DNA of 64,000 nucleotides from JADKAC01 sp964492065 (GTDB taxonomy: Bacteria; Bacteroidota; Bacteroidia; Chitinophagales; BACL12). Where the stretch lies: positions 1 through 64,000 of the forward strand of contig CAZBHH010000003.1 of assembly GCA_964492065.1 (NCBI GenBank), in the 5' to 3' direction. The first letter of the stretch is position 1, and every line of letters starts with the position of its first letter. Under the pieces are notes generated by a model, which saw nothing but the letters and a program-made list of their open reading frames with translations, was not told the origin of the DNA and ran no database searches. Positions 7,617 through 15,904 of this stretch are shown piece after piece. Made by a program: the position numbers and the translations under genes.

Positions 7617-8525
7617 ATGTCGCCCTCGCAAATTACCATAAAAAAAATCAGGGAATACAAAGGGCATTCGGCGGCTATTTACCGCCTGTTGCCGGGTTAC
7701 AGCGATACTACATTTATCTCTGCCGGTGGCGACAGGCTGGTAGCCGTATGGAATATCGGGGAAGATGACGGCAACGCTCTTGCGCATACCTCTGCTTCCA
7801 TTTTCTGCGCATGTAAAATTCCCGGAACGCTGCAAATCGCTGTCGGCCAATTGTCCGGAGCCCTCCAGGTTTTCGACACCCACACCCATGCGCTGACCGC
7901 CGATATTTCCCAAAGCGCTTATATGCTGTTTGATATTGCCGTTAACGCCAATTACCTGTTTGCCGCATCCGGCGACGGCAACGTGTATATTTTCGACATC
8001 CAAACATTTTCGCTATTGCACGTTGTCCGGCTGAGCGCCATGAGTATTCGCTGTCTCCACCTTGTCGATGAGGCGCTCTTTGCAGGCGCCAGCGATAATT
8101 ACCTGTATAAAATCGCACTGGATGATTTTAGTTTTAAAAAGCTGGGAACCGGGCATACAAACTCCATATTTTCATTGGAATACCTGCCAGAATATGCGCA
8201 AATAATTTCCGGTTCGAGAGATGCACAATTGGGAGTTTTGGATTTAGAATTCAACGAGCAGCGGTACATCCCCGCTCACCTCCATACGATTAATCATATC
8301 GCCTATTGCCCGGGCAACGGTTTGGTGGCCACCGCCTCGCGGGACAAATCCATCCGGCTTTGGGACGCCGACGGTTTCAATTTGCTGAAGGTGCTCGATA
8401 CCAAATACGATGGCCATATAAATTCTGTGAATAATGTATTTTGGACAGCGGACGGCAAGTACCTAATTTCGTGCGGCGATGATCGCCGGATAATTCAATG
8501 GCAAATTTTAATTGATAATACATGA
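7617..8525 (+). CDS. WD40 repeat protein (beta-propeller)
   Basis: 302 residues made almost entirely of WD40-type repeats of about 40 residues. The clearest ends are DRLVAVWNIGED, DKSIRLWDADGF and DDRRIIQWQI; others are degenerate. About seven blades fit, giving one closed propeller. There is no signal peptide, so it is cytoplasmic, and such propellers act as protein-binding platforms. The gene overlaps dcd by 4 bp (ATGA). No partner can be inferred from sequence. Confidence 0.88.
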   Translation: MSPSQITIKKIREYKGHSAAIYRLLPGYSDTTFISAGGDRLVAVWNIGEDDGNALAHTSASIFCACKIPGTLQIAVGQLSGALQVFDTHTHALTADISQSAYMLFDIAVNANYLFAASGDGNVYIFDIQTFSLLHVVRLSAMSIRCLHLVDEALFAGASDNYLYKIALDDFSFKKLGTGHTNSIFSLEYLPEYAQIISGSRDAQLGVLDLEFNEQRYIPAHLHTINHIAYCPGNGLVATASRDKSIRLWDADGFNLLKVLDTKYDGHINSVNNVFWTADGKYLISCGDDRRIIQWQILIDNT

Positions 8526-9058
8526 TTCTTACCGACAAGCGGATATTAGCCGAGATGGAAAAGGGTACAATACTGATAGAGCCCTATCGACCTGAATGCC
8601 TGGGTACCAACAGCTACGACGTACATCTGGGGCGCTATCTCGCCGTGTATAAAGACCATATCCTCGATGCCAAAAAGCACAACCAGATTGAAGAGATAAT
8701 CATTCCGGACGACGGCTTTGTCATTTTCCCGGGAACGCTCTACCTTGGGGTAACCGAAGAATACACGGAAACACATGCACACGTACCCTTCCTGGAAGGC
8801 AAGTCCAGCGTTGGCCGGCTGGGTATTGACATCCACGCAACTGCCGGCAAAGGCGATGTGGGTTTCTGCAATACGTGGACTCTTGAAATATCCTGCGCTC
8901 AACCGGTGCGCATTTACGCCGGTATGCCAATCGGCCAGTTAATCTATTTTGAAGTAACCGGTGAAATCCGCAATTATTACAACAAGAAATCGGATGCCAA
9001 ATACACCAACCGCACCATCCGGCCGGTGGAGAGTATGATGTTTAAAAATAAGTTTTAA
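8522..9058 (+). CDS. dcd: dCTP deaminase
   Basis: 178 residues of the Dcd/dUTPase trimer fold. Visible are ILTDKRILAEME, the NSYDVHLG strand, the substrate-binding segment EGKSSVGRLGIDIHATAG, and NTWTLEIS with the catalytic Glu. Dcd deaminates dCTP to dUTP, feeding dTMP synthesis, in the cytoplasm. It ends the pyrE-membrane protein-WD40-dcd run, so two pyrimidine genes share the unit. Some family members also hydrolyse dUTP; sequence alone does not settle that here. Confidence 0.92.
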   Translation: MILTDKRILAEMEKGTILIEPYRPECLGTNSYDVHLGRYLAVYKDHILDAKKHNQIEEIIIPDDGFVIFPGTLYLGVTEEYTETHAHVPFLEGKSSVGRLGIDIHATAGKGDVGFCNTWTLEISCAQPVRIYAGMPIGQLIYFEVTGEIRNYYNKKSDAKYTNRTIRPVESMMFKNKF

Positions 9059-9108
9059 AAGATTTTTTTCAGGAGATTTTCCTCCCTTAAAAGTTGCGCC
9101 GTTGTAAT

Positions 9109-9846
9109 TTACCCCTCCAGGTGTATGGTAAACAAAATAGTGCGGGCAAATAATTTATCAATCATTCTCGAATAGATCAGGTTGTCATCGGCCGAGTGGA
9201 GATTAATCAGACCGTGCGATATTTTTATCTCGGGCGAAAAGATAAAATACGGAAAATAAATTTCGATACCGGCGCCGTAGTCAATGGACACATCGTGTGA
9301 ACCCACTTTCAGGATATCCTCCGCATTGCGTGCTTTGGCATTGGATGACAGGTCGTAGGAATAGGTGGCGCCGACAATGGCAAAGGCTTTCATTTCCTTG
9401 TAAGCCTTACTCTTGAATTTGAATGCGACGGGAAAATTAAAATAAATAGACTCGATGAGTTGCGTTTCCTCCTGGTAATCGGCCAGTGTGTACACGATGG
9501 ATTTTTCGGCAAACGATAACGAGGGAATGGCACGCAAATCAAAAAAATCGCCCAAATGCAGGTTGGAAATTATGCCCAGATTAAAACCGGGGCCGTTTGT
9601 GCAAACGGCGCTCAATATGGAGTCGCTGTACAGGAAATCATCGCTGTAAACCGCTTTGTAATAACTCGTATTGTAGGCGAGTGAAATACCGAAGTGAAAA
9701 GCCTTCCGCGAGAACCTGTTTTCATAGTCACGCACGGTTAGTTGGCCAAAGGCGGCTGCATTTGACATCAGCACAATGAACAGCAGGATTATTTTATTGC
9801 GGTGTAAAGTGAGCAGATTCCAAAAGTGAGTCTTGTACATGTACAT
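9109..9846 (-). CDS. porT: PorT-family outer-membrane protein (type IX secretion)
   Basis: About 245 residues with a signal peptide ending SNAAAFGQ and a beta-barrel body containing KAFHFGISLAYN, GFNLGIISNL and FDLRAIPSLSFAEK, which match the PorT family. PorT is a component needed for type IX secretion in Bacteroidota. Position just downstream of ubiE matches a conserved linkage in the phylum. ATG options at 9846 or 9840 both lie inside the ubiE coding region, giving a 52-58 bp overlap; no later start keeps the signal peptide. Other T9SS genes are not in this window. Confidence 0.85.
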   Translation of the reverse strand: MYMYKTHFWNLLTLHRNKIILLFIVLMSNAAAFGQLTVRDYENRFSRKAFHFGISLAYNTSYYKAVYSDDFLYSDSILSAVCTNGPGFNLGIISNLHLGDFFDLRAIPSLSFAEKSIVYTLADYQEETQLIESIYFNFPVAFKFKSKAYKEMKAFAIVGATYSYDLSSNAKARNAEDILKVGSHDVSIDYGAGIEIYFPYFIFSPEIKISHGLINLHSADDNLIYSRMIDKLFARTILFTIHLEG

Positions 9847-10514
9847 GATTTAAATCCTGCCGTCTCCAGGTGTTTTATAAACGCATTGCCCTCGGGAAAC
9901 GCAAGAACGGATTTGTAAAGATAAGTATAGGCTTTTGCATCTTTCGAAACTAAACGACCTATAAATGGGCATATTGTCTTAAAGTAGAAATTGAAAACCT
10001 GTTTGACCGGAAATAGTTTCGGTTTCGAAAATTCCAGTATTACCAGCTTACCGCCGGGTATGAGCACCCGGTTGATCTCCGCAAGTCCCGTATCGATGTT
10101 CTCAAAATTGCGCACGCCGAAAGCAACCGTAGCCGCATCAAAGCCGGCATCTGCGAAGGGCATATTTTCGGAATCGCCGCAGACGAATTCCATGCGCTGA
10201 GCCAGCCCGGCCTTTGCGATTTTCTGCCTGCCGATGGTGAGCATCTCTTCCGAAATATCCAACCCGGTAATTTTTTCGGGATTGAGCCGCATAGCTGCAA
10301 AACTGAAATCGCCGGTGCCGCAGGCGATGTCGAGAATGCTGGCGTGTTTTGCATTGCGCAATTCGCGGATGGCACGTTTGCGCCAGTAGCCATCGACGCC
10401 CAGCGAGAGCAAGCGGTTGAGAAAATCGTACTTCGGTGCGATATTGTCAAACATCGCCTCCACCTGTTCTTTTTTGGATGCATCGGAATTATAGGGAGAA
10501 ACCGTATTCGACAT
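9789..10514 (-). CDS. ubiE: Demethylmenaquinone methyltransferase UbiE/MenG
   Basis: 241 residues, class I SAM methyltransferase. Motif I is ILDIACGTGDFSFAA and the family segments VAFGVRNFEN, GGKLVILEFSKP and the C-terminal LTFGICSLYTAIK are all present. It methylates demethylmenaquinone to menaquinone, the respiratory quinone of this phylum. The N-terminus includes VEAMFDNIAPKYDFLNRLLS, typical of UbiE. It is transcribed divergently from engB with its own TATTTTTG element 7 nt before the start, and its end overlaps porT. Confidence 0.95.
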   Translation of the reverse strand: MSNTVSPYNSDASKKEQVEAMFDNIAPKYDFLNRLLSLGVDGYWRKRAIRELRNAKHASILDIACGTGDFSFAAMRLNPEKITGLDISEEMLTIGRQKIAKAGLAQRMEFVCGDSENMPFADAGFDAATVAFGVRNFENIDTGLAEINRVLIPGGKLVILEFSKPKLFPVKQVFNFYFKTICPFIGRLVSKDAKAYTYLYKSVLAFPEGNAFIKHLETAGFKSCTCTRLTFGICSLYTAIK

Positions 10515-10521
10515 ACAGTTG

Positions 10522-10529
10522 CAAAAATA
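10522..10529 (-). promoter_or_regulatory. -7 promoter element of ubiE
   Basis: TATTTTTG on the minus strand, a perfect TAnnTTTG match ending 7 nt before the ubiE ATG, which implies a very short or absent leader. Confidence 0.5.
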
Positions 10530-10559
10530 GAAATATCGCCATTGTTAATTGCCGGTCTT

Positions 10560-10567
10560 TAACTTTG
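10560..10567 (+). promoter_or_regulatory. -7 promoter element of engB
   Basis: TAACTTTG, a perfect TAnnTTTG match, ends 4 nt before the engB ATG. Transcription would start at or near the ATG (leaderless). Confidence 0.55.
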
Positions 10568-10571
10568 GCGC

Positions 10572-11186
10572 ATGATTATCCGGGAAGCATCCTTTGTCGG
10601 CAGTTTCGTCAACCTCGCCGATTGCCCGGCCGACCGCTTGCCGGAATTTGCATTTATCGGTCGTTCCAATGTGGGCAAATCATCTCTCATCAATTATTTA
10701 ACCGGCTACAGCGCCCTGGCAAAGACATCTTCCGTACCCGGCAAAACTCAAACTCTGAATTTTTATTTGCTGAACAGCGCCATGTACCTCGTCGATTTGC
10801 CCGGCTATGGCTATGCGAAAGTGGCACAGGCGCAGCGCAAAAAATGGGATGCCATGATCCGCACCTATCTAACCGGAAGGGAGACGCTGCTCAACACTTT
10901 CCTATTGGTGGACGGCTCCATTCCTCCCCAACAATCGGATATAGATTTTGCGAACTGGCTGGGCGCCTCTGCTCTGCCTTTTTCAATTATCTACACAAAA
11001 ACCGACAAGCGCAGAAAAACGGGTAAGACCGCGGATTTTGAAAAAAAAATGTTAGAGACATGGGAGACATTGCCCCCCGTATTCAGCACATCTGCCACCC
11101 GGAAAACAGGTAAAGGGGACGTGCTGCGGTATATTGCCGAAATATTGAAAACCTGGTTAACGGATGATTACCGACACCGGATCTGA
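10572..11186 (+). CDS. engB: Ribosome-biogenesis GTP-binding protein EngB (YihA/YsxC)
   Basis: 204 residues with all GTPase motifs: G1 GRSNVGKS (30-37), the switch I Thr region (VPGKTQTLNF), G3 DLPGYG (75-80) and G4 TKTD (142-145). EngB is an essential GTPase that helps assemble the large ribosomal subunit. The short N-terminus before G1 and the PGYGYA sequence are typical. Its last 30 bp overlap the convergent batD-like gene. Confidence 0.95.
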   Translation: MIIREASFVGSFVNLADCPADRLPEFAFIGRSNVGKSSLINYLTGYSALAKTSSVPGKTQTLNFYLLNSAMYLVDLPGYGYAKVAQAQRKKWDAMIRTYLTGRETLLNTFLLVDGSIPPQQSDIDFANWLGASALPFSIIYTKTDKRRKTGKTADFEKKMLETWETLPPVFSTSATRKTGKGDVLRYIAEILKTWLTDDYRHRI

Positions 11187-12050
11187 TGTATAGGTAATAC
11201 CATTATGCATCAATTTTATGGGAGGAATCTCATAAGCGCCCGCATTTTCAGCCGTACAAACGTATTCGATAGTGCCCTCCGTAAATTTTCTGAATCCGTT
11301 GGATTTGGAATGCAATCGCTTATTCGGACCTTCCAGAACGATAAGCCCTTCCAATTCACCGGAAGCAATGATTTCAACGGGTGTTTGGAACTGACCTGCC
11401 GTCGTTTCGCGGTACACATCGAACACAATGGCGAATTCTTCACCTGCATTCGCCTGAATTTCTGCCGTTTGAGGGATAACTTCCATTACATCCACTCCCC
11501 TGCCGAATGTACCGGGATTTGTCGTATTGCCGCCGACACCGGTCCCCGGTGTGGTTTTATTGTAATTAACTACCGACTTGGTAGGCACATAAGGCTTGTT
11601 GTTGCCGACAAAGCCCGTAAATTTTTGTGCAACCGCCGAGCTGTCTTCCCAGGAAATCTTCCTGTTCTCCACATGGATGGTCACGGGATTTGTCTTCATC
11701 AACTTATTGCCATTCAATACCGAAACGCCATCCACTTTAAATTTCCCGGCAGCAGTAGGGTCGAGTAATGCCGTATAGGTAGAGACTTCTATTTTTTCGA
11801 CATCATCAGCGATGCCCCGCATTTCGGAATACACTACCGGTGAGCCGAATGGCGCAATGACTTTAAAATCCTCGAGATCGGGCAGCACCACTGCATCCGG
11901 CCTGCCCTCCACTTTTACAATCAACTGTACGGGTTGATTCAGCGCTGCTGTCTCCGGCTCGCAATGCATGGAAATGTCCACCTTCTGTGCATATATTCCC
12001 AATGAAATACCAATAAAAAAAACGGTGATAATATCTTTCTTCTTCCCCAT
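11157..12050 (-). CDS. BatD-like exported protein (short form)
   Basis: 297 residues with a signal peptide ending SLGIYAQ and two immunoglobulin-like beta domains. The first contains NQPVQLIVKVEGRPDAVVLP; after a linker the second has GEEFAIVFDVYRE and ends YTSDPVSVIIR. This matches the N-terminal part of BatD (oxygen-tolerance family). Typical BatD proteins are about twice as long with a C-terminal membrane anchor; here neither the extra domains nor the anchor is present, and no other bat gene is adjacent. The protein is likely periplasmic. Confidence 0.72.
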   Translation of the reverse strand: MGKKKDIITVFFIGISLGIYAQKVDISMHCEPETAALNQPVQLIVKVEGRPDAVVLPDLEDFKVIAPFGSPVVYSEMRGIADDVEKIEVSTYTALLDPTAAGKFKVDGVSVLNGNKLMKTNPVTIHVENRKISWEDSSAVAQKFTGFVGNNKPYVPTKSVVNYNKTTPGTGVGGNTTNPGTFGRGVDVMEVIPQTAEIQANAGEEFAIVFDVYRETTAGQFQTPVEIIASGELEGLIVLEGPNKRLHSKSNGFRKFTEGTIEYVCTAENAGAYEIPPIKLMHNGITYTSDPVSVIIR

Positions 12051-12112
12051 GCTCTCAAAACTAAAATGTACAGGGTGGAATACCTATTCATTTAAACGAG
12101 GGAAGTGACGCA

Positions 12113-12583
12113 TTAAACCACCTTATTGGCACAACTGGAAGATGCGAAAGATTCGGGTTTCGCCTTAAAGACAAATCCCATGCTCAGGATATAGCCCATC
12201 GCCTCGCTGAGGGCGGCATTGCTCTGGAACTGCGGGTTGGTGTTGATATCCGCATGTACCTCCAGGTCCACCTTGTATTTGTCCAATACATCGCATAACT
12301 CATAGGCGATGGCAATGGACAGGCTCACCTCGTGGAGGAGCCGCTCCTTTAACGTCATCGGCCGGGATGTGCTCTCATTGGCGATAAACATAAATCCGCC
12401 GTGACCTTTGCGCAGAAATACCACCACCGTACCGAATTCGATATGCCTGCCATACACCTGCGAGTCGGAGCCGATACATATTTTGAGCTTGTTGCCGGCG
12501 GCGAGTTCACTCTCAATCGTGTGCTGTACCACCTCCTTGATGGGTTGGGTAATTCTCTGTCCGTTGAGGGTGCGCCATTGCAT
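12113..12583 (-). CDS. YkuK-family RNase H-fold protein (DUF458)
   Basis: 156 residues. The N-terminal strand carries the acidic KICIGSDSQV segment, followed by GTVVVFLRKGHGG, a helix with LHEVSLSIAIA and the strand LEVHADINTNP, the layout of the RNase H-like YkuK/DUF458 family. Asp in GSDS, Glu in the helix and Asp in HADIN are placed like RNase H catalytic residues. Activity and substrate are not established. ATG 12583 is chosen because the conserved sequence begins MQWRTLNG. A TACCTTTA element ends 7 nt upstream. Confidence 0.8.
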   Translation of the reverse strand: MQWRTLNGQRITQPIKEVVQHTIESELAAGNKLKICIGSDSQVYGRHIEFGTVVVFLRKGHGGFMFIANESTSRPMTLKERLLHEVSLSIAIAYELCDVLDKYKVDLEVHADINTNPQFQSNAALSEAMGYILSMGFVFKAKPESFASSSCANKVV

Positions 12584-12678
12584 CGTGCAATAAAGGTAGG
12601 AATCCTTTGATAAAGGATAATTACCGGCAGTATGAAATTTCACCTATTTTTTCTAACTTCGCCCCATATTTTAATAAA

Positions 12679-12927
12679 ATGAAAAAAGATATTCATCCTT
12701 CCAACTACAGGTATGTCGTTTTTAAGGACTTCTCAACAGACTATGCGTTTTTAAGCCGCTCGACAGCGCACACCAAAGAAACCATCCAATGGGAAGACGG
12801 GAAAGAATACCCGCTCATTAAGCTGGAAATTTCCCATATGTCGCACCCGTTTTACACGGGAAAAATGAAGTTTGTGGATACGGCCGGCCGCATTGAGAAA
12901 TTTCAGAAGAAGTACGCTAAAAAATAA
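12679..12927 (+). CDS. rpmE2: 50S ribosomal protein L31, type B (zinc-independent)
   Basis: 82 residues beginning MKKDIHPSNYRYVVFKD, with the SHPFYTGK segment and a basic C-terminal tail, as in type B L31. There are no cysteines, so the zinc ribbon of type A L31 is missing; such C- paralogues need no zinc. The upstream in-frame ATG at 12607 is not used, since the extra residues are unlike L31. A strong terminator follows 24 nt after the stop. Confidence 0.94.
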   Translation: MKKDIHPSNYRYVVFKDFSTDYAFLSRSTAHTKETIQWEDGKEYPLIKLEISHMSHPFYTGKMKFVDTAGRIEKFQKKYAKK

Positions 12928-12951
12928 AAATATTAGTTGTCCTAATCTCAA

Positions 12952-12975
12952 CCCTGCTTTCACAGCGGGGTTTTT
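12952..12975 (+). terminator. Rho-independent terminator after rpmE2
   Basis: CCCTGCT / AGCGGGG stem (7 bp with one G-U, arms 12952-12958 and 12964-12970), 5-nt loop and a T run that merges into the promoter element of the next gene. Confidence 0.85.
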
Positions 12976-12982
12976 AATTTTG
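12975..12982 (+). promoter_or_regulatory. -7 promoter element of the GlmU-like gene
   Basis: TAATTTTG, a perfect TAnnTTTG match, 4 nt before the ATG. It begins in the last base of the T run of the preceding terminator. Confidence 0.5.
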
Positions 12983-12986
12983 TAAG

Positions 12987-14174
12987 ATGTCAATCCAAAC
13001 AATCGCCCTTTTCGACGATGATCGCAGAAAGCAACTGCTGCCGCTCACGTTCACCCGGCCCATAGCCGAATTCCGGGTGGGCATCACTACCATTGCCGAA
13101 AAGTGGCAGCGCAATACCGGGGCAAAACTCACCTATTGCACGGCGGATTATCTGCAAAAAAAATATTTGCCTCCCCAGCAATTGCCGGACATTTACATCA
13201 ACAGCGCCTGTCTCCCCGATCCTGCCATCCTTACCGCTCTTATTCAATTGCGTCCCGGAGAAATGCTGATTAAAGGCAGCACTACCATCGGTTTTAAATC
13301 TGACACCCTGTTGCACAATGCCGAAGCGTGCATTGCGCACTTCAAATCATTGCACCCCGTTGGGTTTGAGGGCGCCATCACCGAAATAAGCAACCTGTGG
13401 GATATCTTCCAATTGAATGATGCCGTGTTGCGCAGCGATTTTGCACAACTTACTGACGGCAGGGAAACGGCTGCAATAGCCAAATCGAATACCGTTATCG
13501 GCAACAACCTGTTCATCGAAGAGGGTGCGATTGTGCAGGCGTCAATCCTGAATACGGAAACCGGGCCCATTTACATCGGGAAACACGCCGAAATCATGGA
13601 AGGCTCTGTAATTCGCGGGCCGTTTGCACTATGCGATCACAGTACCTTAAAAATGGGGGCTAAAATTTACGGCGCCACCACAGTGGGACCGCATTGCAAG
13701 GTCGGCGGCGAGGTGAATAACTCCGTTTTCTTCGGGTACAGCAATAAGGCACACGACGGTTTCCTCGGGAATTCAGTTATCGGCGAGTGGTGTAATCTCG
13801 GCGCAGATACCAACAACAGCAACCTGAAAAATAATTATGCAGAAGTGAAACTGTGGAATTACGCAACCCGGACCTTTGTACCCACCGGATTGCAGTTTTG
13901 CGGATTAATCATGGGCGATCACTCGAAGTGCGGTATCAATACCATGTTTAATACCGGTACTGTAGTAGGGGTAAGCGCCAATATCTTCGGCGCCGGGTTC
14001 CCTCGCAATTTCATCCCTTCCTTCAGTTGGGGCGGCGCCAACGGATTTGTGGAATTTAAAATTGACCGTGCCCTGGAAGTAGCCGAACAGGTTATGCACC
14101 GGCGGCAAATCGAGTTGACCGAAACAGATAAAGACATTCTGAGAAACATCTCCGCAAACGAAACAAAGCATTAA
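12987..14174 (+). CDS. GlmU-like sugar nucleotidyltransferase/acetyltransferase (Bacteroidota form)
   Basis: 395 residues. The N-terminal 150 or so residues are a variant nucleotidyltransferase (IALFDDDRRKQLLPLTFTRP). From about residue 165 there is a left-handed beta-helix of hexapeptide repeats (INTMFNTGTVVGVSANIFGAG), as in acyltransferases. This matches the alternative bacterial GlmU family proposed to make UDP-GlcNAc where standard GlmU is absent. The classic GmGTRM loop is not present, so catalysis must differ. The gene lies 33 bp before tpiA. Confidence 0.85.
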   Translation: MSIQTIALFDDDRRKQLLPLTFTRPIAEFRVGITTIAEKWQRNTGAKLTYCTADYLQKKYLPPQQLPDIYINSACLPDPAILTALIQLRPGEMLIKGSTTIGFKSDTLLHNAEACIAHFKSLHPVGFEGAITEISNLWDIFQLNDAVLRSDFAQLTDGRETAAIAKSNTVIGNNLFIEEGAIVQASILNTETGPIYIGKHAEIMEGSVIRGPFALCDHSTLKMGAKIYGATTVGPHCKVGGEVNNSVFFGYSNKAHDGFLGNSVIGEWCNLGADTNNSNLKNNYAEVKLWNYATRTFVPTGLQFCGLIMGDHSKCGINTMFNTGTVVGVSANIFGAGFPRNFIPSFSWGGANGFVEFKIDRALEVAEQVMHRRQIELTETDKDILRNISANETKH

Positions 14175-14207
14175 CAAATTCTTAAATAGTAAAACAGAAG
14201 ATAAGCG

Positions 14208-14972
14208 ATGAGAAAAAAACTGGTAGCAGGCAACTGGAAAATGCATAAGACACTGATCGAAGCGGAAACCACTGTCGCCGAAATTGCCAACGGGCTGAGC
14301 CGCATGGACGCTAACTGCGATATTTGGATAGCGCCCACGGTGGTATATATCAGGCACCTGTATCAAAGATTCGGCGAGACAGGTATTCTGTTCGGAGCAC
14401 AAAATGTAAATGAGCACGACGAAGGCGCCTATACGGGTGAGATTTCCGCTCCGCAACTGTTGTCCGTATTTGCATCCTTTGTCATCGTCGGCCACAGCGA
14501 AAGACGGCAGTTGTACCATGAATCTGATTATACAATTCACCAAAAATTAATCGCCGGATTGCGCCACGAATTGCAGGTAGTGCTTTGCTGCGGAGAAACC
14601 ATAGAGGAGAGACGGGCTGACAACCATTTTAAAATTGTAGAAGCGCAATTACAGGAGGCCTTTACCGGGTTAAGCCATGACGCCTTTCAAAGGATCACCA
14701 TAGCCTATGAACCGGTATGGGCAATCGGCACCGGCGTAAATGCCACCCCCCAACAGGCGCAGGAGATGCACGCCTTTATCCGCAGGCAACTGCAAAATAT
14801 GTACGGGGACACAGTAGCATCTCAAACGAGAATACTGTACGGCGGCAGTGTCAAACCGGGAAATGCCGCAGAATTGTTTGGACAACCCGATATTGACGGC
14901 GCTTTGGTGGGGGGTGCTTCCCTACAGGCAGAAGACTTCCTTAAAATAATTGCAGCCTCGCGAACATCATGA
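14208..14972 (+). CDS. tpiA: Triosephosphate isomerase
   Basis: 254 residues, normal length. All active-site elements are visible: GNWKMHK with the catalytic Lys near residue 11, VGHSERR with His96, and AYEPVWAIGTG with Glu168, followed by the phosphate loop LYGGSVKPGN. It interconverts DHAP and glyceraldehyde-3-phosphate in the cytoplasm. It overlaps prmA by 4 bp (ATGA), so the GlmU-like gene, tpiA and prmA form one unit. Confidence 0.97.
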   Translation: MRKKLVAGNWKMHKTLIEAETTVAEIANGLSRMDANCDIWIAPTVVYIRHLYQRFGETGILFGAQNVNEHDEGAYTGEISAPQLLSVFASFVIVGHSERRQLYHESDYTIHQKLIAGLRHELQVVLCCGETIEERRADNHFKIVEAQLQEAFTGLSHDAFQRITIAYEPVWAIGTGVNATPQQAQEMHAFIRRQLQNMYGDTVASQTRILYGGSVKPGNAAELFGQPDIDGALVGGASLQAEDFLKIIAASRTS

Positions 14973-15814
14973 TGCAGTATATTGAATATCATTTTACCAC
15001 CGCCGATGAGGCTACCGTGGATATTTTGGTAGCGCTACTCGCCGACCTGGGTTTTGATACATTTGAACAGGGCAATAATACCTTATTTGCCTATATCCCC
15101 GAGAAGGATCACAGCGAAGCGCTAAAACGGGAAATTAACACATTGCAATCCCAGTTTATTTTCAATTACAAAATGCAGGCAATAGCAGAAAAAAACTGGA
15201 ATGAGGAATGGGAAAAAAACTTTGATCCCGTCAATGTGGAAGGCAGGTGTTTGATTCGGGCCACATTTCACCCTGAACAAAGCGGATTTGAAGAAGAAAT
15301 TGTCATTGAGCCCAGGATGGCTTTCGGCACGGGACACCACGACAGCACCTACCTGATGGTACAGGAAATGATGGACATGGATTTTAAGGGTAAACAAGTG
15401 TGTGATGCGGGAAGCGGCACCGGTATCCTCGCCATCCTCGCCGCAAAACGGGGCGCCGATTTTGTCTTTGCCGTCGATAATAATGCCTGGGCATATCAAA
15501 ATGCAGCTGATAATATCGGCCTCAACAATGTGGTGGATATTATTGAATTGGAACTGGGAGAATTGGACATCCTGTTAAACAAATCATTTGATATTATACT
15601 CGCCAATATCAACAAGTCGGTAATCCGGGAAAATATCCAACTTCTGAGCAATGCTCTCAACGCCGACGGATTGCTGCTGATCAGCGGAGTGTTGATTGCC
15701 GATTTGCAGGATATTACCTCGGCAGCCGAAAAAACGGGTTTACACCTCAACAATTCATGGACACGCAATGAATGGGTGGCAGCAATATTCACAAAATATT
15801 CAGACAATTTTTAA
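14969..15814 (+). CDS. prmA: Ribosomal protein L11 methyltransferase
   Basis: 281 residues. The N-terminal part is the L11-recognition domain (with a KNWNEEWEKNFDPV segment) and the C-terminal part a class I methyltransferase with EPRMAFGTGHHDST, motif I VCDAGSGTGILAI and the ILANINKSVI strand. PrmA trimethylates lysines and the N-terminus of L11 using SAM. The start has two ATGs in tandem; the first overlaps the tpiA stop. Confidence 0.94.
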   Translation: MMQYIEYHFTTADEATVDILVALLADLGFDTFEQGNNTLFAYIPEKDHSEALKREINTLQSQFIFNYKMQAIAEKNWNEEWEKNFDPVNVEGRCLIRATFHPEQSGFEEEIVIEPRMAFGTGHHDSTYLMVQEMMDMDFKGKQVCDAGSGTGILAILAAKRGADFVFAVDNNAWAYQNAADNIGLNNVVDIIELELGELDILLNKSFDIILANINKSVIRENIQLLSNALNADGLLLISGVLIADLQDITSAAEKTGLHLNNSWTRNEWVAAIFTKYSDNF

Positions 15815-15904
15815 ACCCAATTTCCGATTTATTTTCCGGCATGCGTTTACGCAATGCACTTGAAAGCCCGTTTTACTTACGATATAATATGGTAATTTAA
15901 CATC

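Noticed and set aside
12607..12678. Upstream extension of L31 from ATG 12607
   Set aside because: Type B L31 begins at MKKDIHP; the extra 24 residues are AT-rich non-coding-like sequence that includes the promoter region.
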